Below, in pieces: positions 40,530 to 42,500 of a stretch of 42,500 nt of DNA (within the stretch, counting starts at the first letter, position 1; each line of letters starts with the position of its first letter). The stretch comes from Prorocentrum cordatum (taxonomy: Eukaryota; Sar; Dinophyceae; Prorocentrales; Prorocentraceae). The notes under the pieces are model-generated. The model searched no databases and had not been told where the DNA came from. It was given only the letters and a program-made list of their open reading frames with translations. Position numbers and translations under genes: made by a program. The stretch covers positions 15,001 to 57,500 of the forward strand of contig CAUYUJ010020691.1 in NCBI GenBank assembly GCA_963575745.1, written 5' to 3'.

Positions 40530-40680
40530 GGGAAGGAGGTGGAGGAGGAGGAGGAGGAGGAGGAGGAGGAGGAGGAGGAGGAGAGAGAAGAGGAGGAGGA
40601 GGAGGAGGAGGAAGGAGGAGGAGAGGAGAGGAGGAGGAGGAGGAGGAGGTGGAGGAGGACGAGGAGGAGGAGGAGGAGGA
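40530..40680. repeat. (GGA)n microsatellite
   Basis: Near-pure GGA. 40690-40985 after it is GC-rich and open on both strands (minus GGLDFVAEFPEPPPG; plus DVGGVVAPLPLAPPSQ). Coding is possible on either, unresolved. Confidence 0.9.
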
Positions 40681-40989
40681 CCCCCTCCCCCTCCTGCTTG
40701 TGGCGGTGGCGGTTGAGAACAAACCCACCAAGAAGAGTTCCGCGAAGGAACGAAAACAAGCAGGGGAGGGAAACCCGCGGGCCTCCCAGCCACAGCCCGC
40801 CGACGTGGGCGGCGTCGTGGCGCCGCTGCCGCTCGCGCCGCCGTCGCAGCCGCTCGACCCTGGCGCTGCCGCGCCGCCGTTTCGCCGCTCGGCACCCCCA
40901 GCGGCGCCCCCGGCGGCGCCCCCGGCGGCGCCCGCGTCGCCCGGCGGCGGCTCGGGGAACTCCGCGACGAAGTCGAGGCCGCCCTGGGG

Positions 40990-41260
40990 GGGGGAGGAGG
41001 AGGGGAGGAGGGGGGGGAGGAGGAGGGAGGAGGTTAGAGGAGGTAGGAAGCGGGAGGGAGGAGTGAGGCGGGAGGAGGAGGAGGAGGAGGAGGAGGCAAC
41101 GACGACGAGGAGGAGGCGACGAAGGACAAGGAGTAGGAGTAGGAGGAGAAGGAGGAGGAGGAGGAGGAGGAGGAGGAGGAGAAGGTGGAGGAGGAGGAGA
41201 AGGTGGAGGAGGAGGAGGAGGAAGATGAGGACGACGACGACGACGAGGACGCAGCGGAAG
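40990..41260. repeat. GGA/GAG tract ending in GAC
   Basis: Degenerate GGA to 41220 then (GAC)n to 41250. Confidence 0.9.
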
Positions 41261-41287
41261 CGCGCGCCAGCATGGTGGCCTGAAGAG

Positions 41288-41377
41288 GCTCCGCCAGAAC
41301 TTCGCAGAGAGAAGGGGCCCACCCTGCAGGCTCGGCTCAAGCAGAACATCGTGGAGCGGTGCTGCGGCCTCCCCTGA
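41288..41377 (+). CDS. Candidate terminal exon, unidentified
   Basis: After an AG (tgaagag|GCTCCG) the plus strand reads a charged helical peptide, APPELRREKGPTLQARLKQN and then IVERCCGLP with a TGA at 41375. It is short but not repetitive. Another plus frame is open to 41490, so this is a weak call. Confidence 0.25.
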   Translation, partial: APPELRREKGPTLQARLKQNIVERCCGLP

Positions 41378-41488
41378 GCTGCTCAGCGCCCAGCGTCAGC
41401 CAGACAAGTCGGGCTTGCACCATCGTGCCCTGCTGGACTCTGGGCGCGCTTCGGACCCCTCTCCCCCAAACCCCCTTCAGGGCTACGC

Positions 41489-41649
41489 TTAAGTCGGGCA
41501 TGTCCTCCTACAGGCGGGTTTTGGAAGACAGATAAAGCATAGCCAACAAATAGTCAAACATAGTCAGAAGAGCACGAAAGAAGCATCGTCCCCATAACGT
41601 GTTTACGATTCTCGAAGAATCCCCCTGTAGAGGGACATGCCCGACGTAA
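41489..41649. mobile_element. MITE copy 7 (GTCGGGC-TIR family), 161 bp, exact target duplication
   Basis: TTAAGTCGGGCATGTCC at the left is inverted at the right (GGACATGCCCGACGTAA). GGCTACGC flanks both sides (41481-41488 and 41650-41657), an exact 8-bp duplication. This copy defines the element ends. Confidence 0.92.
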
Positions 41650-41915
41650 GGCTACGCCCTCGGCGCTGAGGGGCGGCGGTGGCGGCGGCAGCGACGGGCG
41701 GCGGCGAGGTCCTTTGAGCAGGCACCGACCGTCCCGGCATTCCTATAGGCCTACCACGAAATATGCTTAGAACCCAGACATGTTCTAAGAACCAAAAACA
41801 CTGTTCTGAGAGCATAAACCCCATGCGTTAAAACAAGACAGTCTCAGCCAGAACTGTTCTGAGGACATCTCGTGCAGAACACTAAAGGTCATTTGAACAT
41901 TCTTTGGTGGGCCTA

Positions 41916-42150
41916 TAGGTGCGCGTCTTCTTCTTCGGCGTTCCGTCATTGGGCGGCAAGGGGGGGGGAGGGGGGGGTATGGCTCCAGACCTCTGCTGAG
42001 TGCGACTGTTTGCGACAGGGCGTTCTCTGGGGGAGACTCCACCTTCTCGAAGCAGGCGCCAAAAACAGCCAAGATCTACTCCATAGGCGGGGGGAGGGGG
42101 GGGTGCGAGGGCCCGCGCCGATCGGCAAAACAACAGATGAAGGAACGATC
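41916..42150. mobile_element. Paralogue of the inserted element at 20015-20258
   Basis: It shares 'ctccagacctctgctgagtgcg' / 'gactgtttgc', 'ctcgaagcaggcgccaaaaa', 'gggcccgcgccgatcggcaaaa' and the two G runs. Ends are imperfect inverted repeats. Its right end abuts the exon at 42152. Between MITE copy 7 and this element (41658-41915) nothing was recognised. Confidence 0.65.
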
Positions 42151-42151
42151 A

Positions 42152-42298
42152 CTAGGCGAGCCAGGACGCCTCGCCGCTGCTTGAGTCCTGCGGCGCGGCG
42201 GGGCACTCCAGGCCCAGCAGGTCGAGGGGGTGCCCCAGCTCGGGGGCCGCGGGCTGCCGGGGCAGCGGCGGCCGCGGCGGCACGGGCTTCGGGGACTC
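42152..42298 (-). CDS. Candidate C-terminal exon with DLLGLE motif
   Basis: A minus-strand exon starts after AG (gccgag|GAGTCC, AG at 42300-42299) and runs 48 codons to TAG at 42154-42152. It is Pro-rich, then contains PELGHPLDLLGLECPAAPQD and SSSGEASWLA. DLLGL-type acidic dileucine stretches are common in tails of clathrin/AP-2-associated proteins, but the match is only a motif. The stop sits exactly where the 41916-42150 element begins, so the natural reading may instead end at the GC donor GGCGAG|GCGTCC, or the stop may come from the insertion. The upstream exons would lie beyond the window. Confidence 0.45.
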   Translation of the reverse strand, partial: ESPKPVPPRPPLPRQPAAPELGHPLDLLGLECPAAPQDSSSGEASWLA

Positions 42299-42319
42299 CT
42301 CGGCCAGAAGGGTGCCCAG

Positions 42320-42350
42320 CACACACACGCACACACACACACACACACAC
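42320..42350. repeat. (CA)n microsatellite
   Basis: About 15 CA units with one G. Confidence 0.95.
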
Positions 42351-42358
42351 ACCTACAC

Positions 42359-42500
42359 GTAGGTAGGGCAGTGTCCTCCTACGGGCAGGTGTTGCACGAC
42401 AGGTAAAACAACTCACAAACTATTCAAACATAGCCAAAAAGAAGATCCACACACGGTCCCCATATTGTCTTTGTGGCTATGTTTGCATAAGTATTCCTCC
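42359..42500. mobile_element. MITE copy 8 (GTCGGGC-TIR family), cut by the window edge
   Basis: The left end is GTAGGTAGGGCAGTGTCCTCC. The interior 'aactattcaaacatagccaa' and the right block 'gtttgcataagtattcctcc' match the family. The right terminus lies beyond 42500. Confidence 0.7.

Noticed and set aside
40376-41377. 333-residue plus-strand open frame
   Set aside because: Most of it is GGA and GC-rich tract translated as Gly/Glu/Arg. Only the last 30 residues look like protein.

Overview
The window looks like nuclear DNA of a dinoflagellate. A Prorocentrum-like genome is my best guess, but species-level placement is inference. The reasons are very high GC, very short exons separated by introns of many kilobases, introns that begin with GC instead of GT, dense trinucleotide tracts (GGA/TCC, CAT, CAA/GTT), many decayed fold-back transposons, and one decayed LINE. 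Most long open frames here are artefacts of simple repeats. I saw no tRNA, rRNA, CRISPR array, bacterial-type operon or intact spliced-leader sequence.

Main gene: four short minus-strand exons (25508-25416, 18958-18864, 4564-4494, 846-773) join in frame. In order they encode the conserved middle of an SLC5/SGLT-type sodium:solute symporter: the loop ending in the 'VELMPNGLRG'-like motif, the serine-rich helix ending in 'STLFTM', the 'GRLF' helix start, and the 'WLPV...QLFLYIQS' helix. The three introns are about 6.5, 14.3 and 3.6 kb. All four donors read AG|GC and all acceptors AG. The gene runs off the left edge; its N-terminal exons were not recognised.

Layout: 1-3300 holds a MITE, exon D, a long CAT/CTC tract and an 84-bp tandem repeat. 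3300-7400 holds a MITE, exon C, purine/pyrimidine tracts and coding-like debris. 7683-12556 is a broken LINE in the sense orientation inside the second symporter intron. 12.6-18.3 kb is tandem repeats (a 700-820 bp unit, a 'cttcgtggcccc' minisatellite, a 'ttgcaccac' minisatellite). 18.9 kb carries exon B. 19.5-21.3 kb holds three fold-back families, one inserted in another. 22.4-24.0 kb is a compositionally distinct island with a frameshifted unidentified gene, possibly of viral origin. 25.4 kb carries exon A next to an inverted repeat. 26.1-27.4 kb is a 625-bp tandem duplication. 27.5-32.6 kb is GC-rich degenerate repeats, MITEs, an inverted copy of the 13-17 kb repeat and an AT-rich patch. 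33.6-36.7 kb holds two related 87-bp satellites. 37.3-38.3 kb is a TATG satellite. 39.4-39.7 kb is an ATGCT satellite. The right edge holds coding-like exons of other genes and two more transposon copies.

The most informative non-genic structure is a family of 160-183 bp elements with TTA[A/G]GTCGGGCATGTCC ends and 8-bp target duplications. Nine copies are seen, one interrupted by another fold-back element and one whose empty target site survives in a neighbouring repeat.
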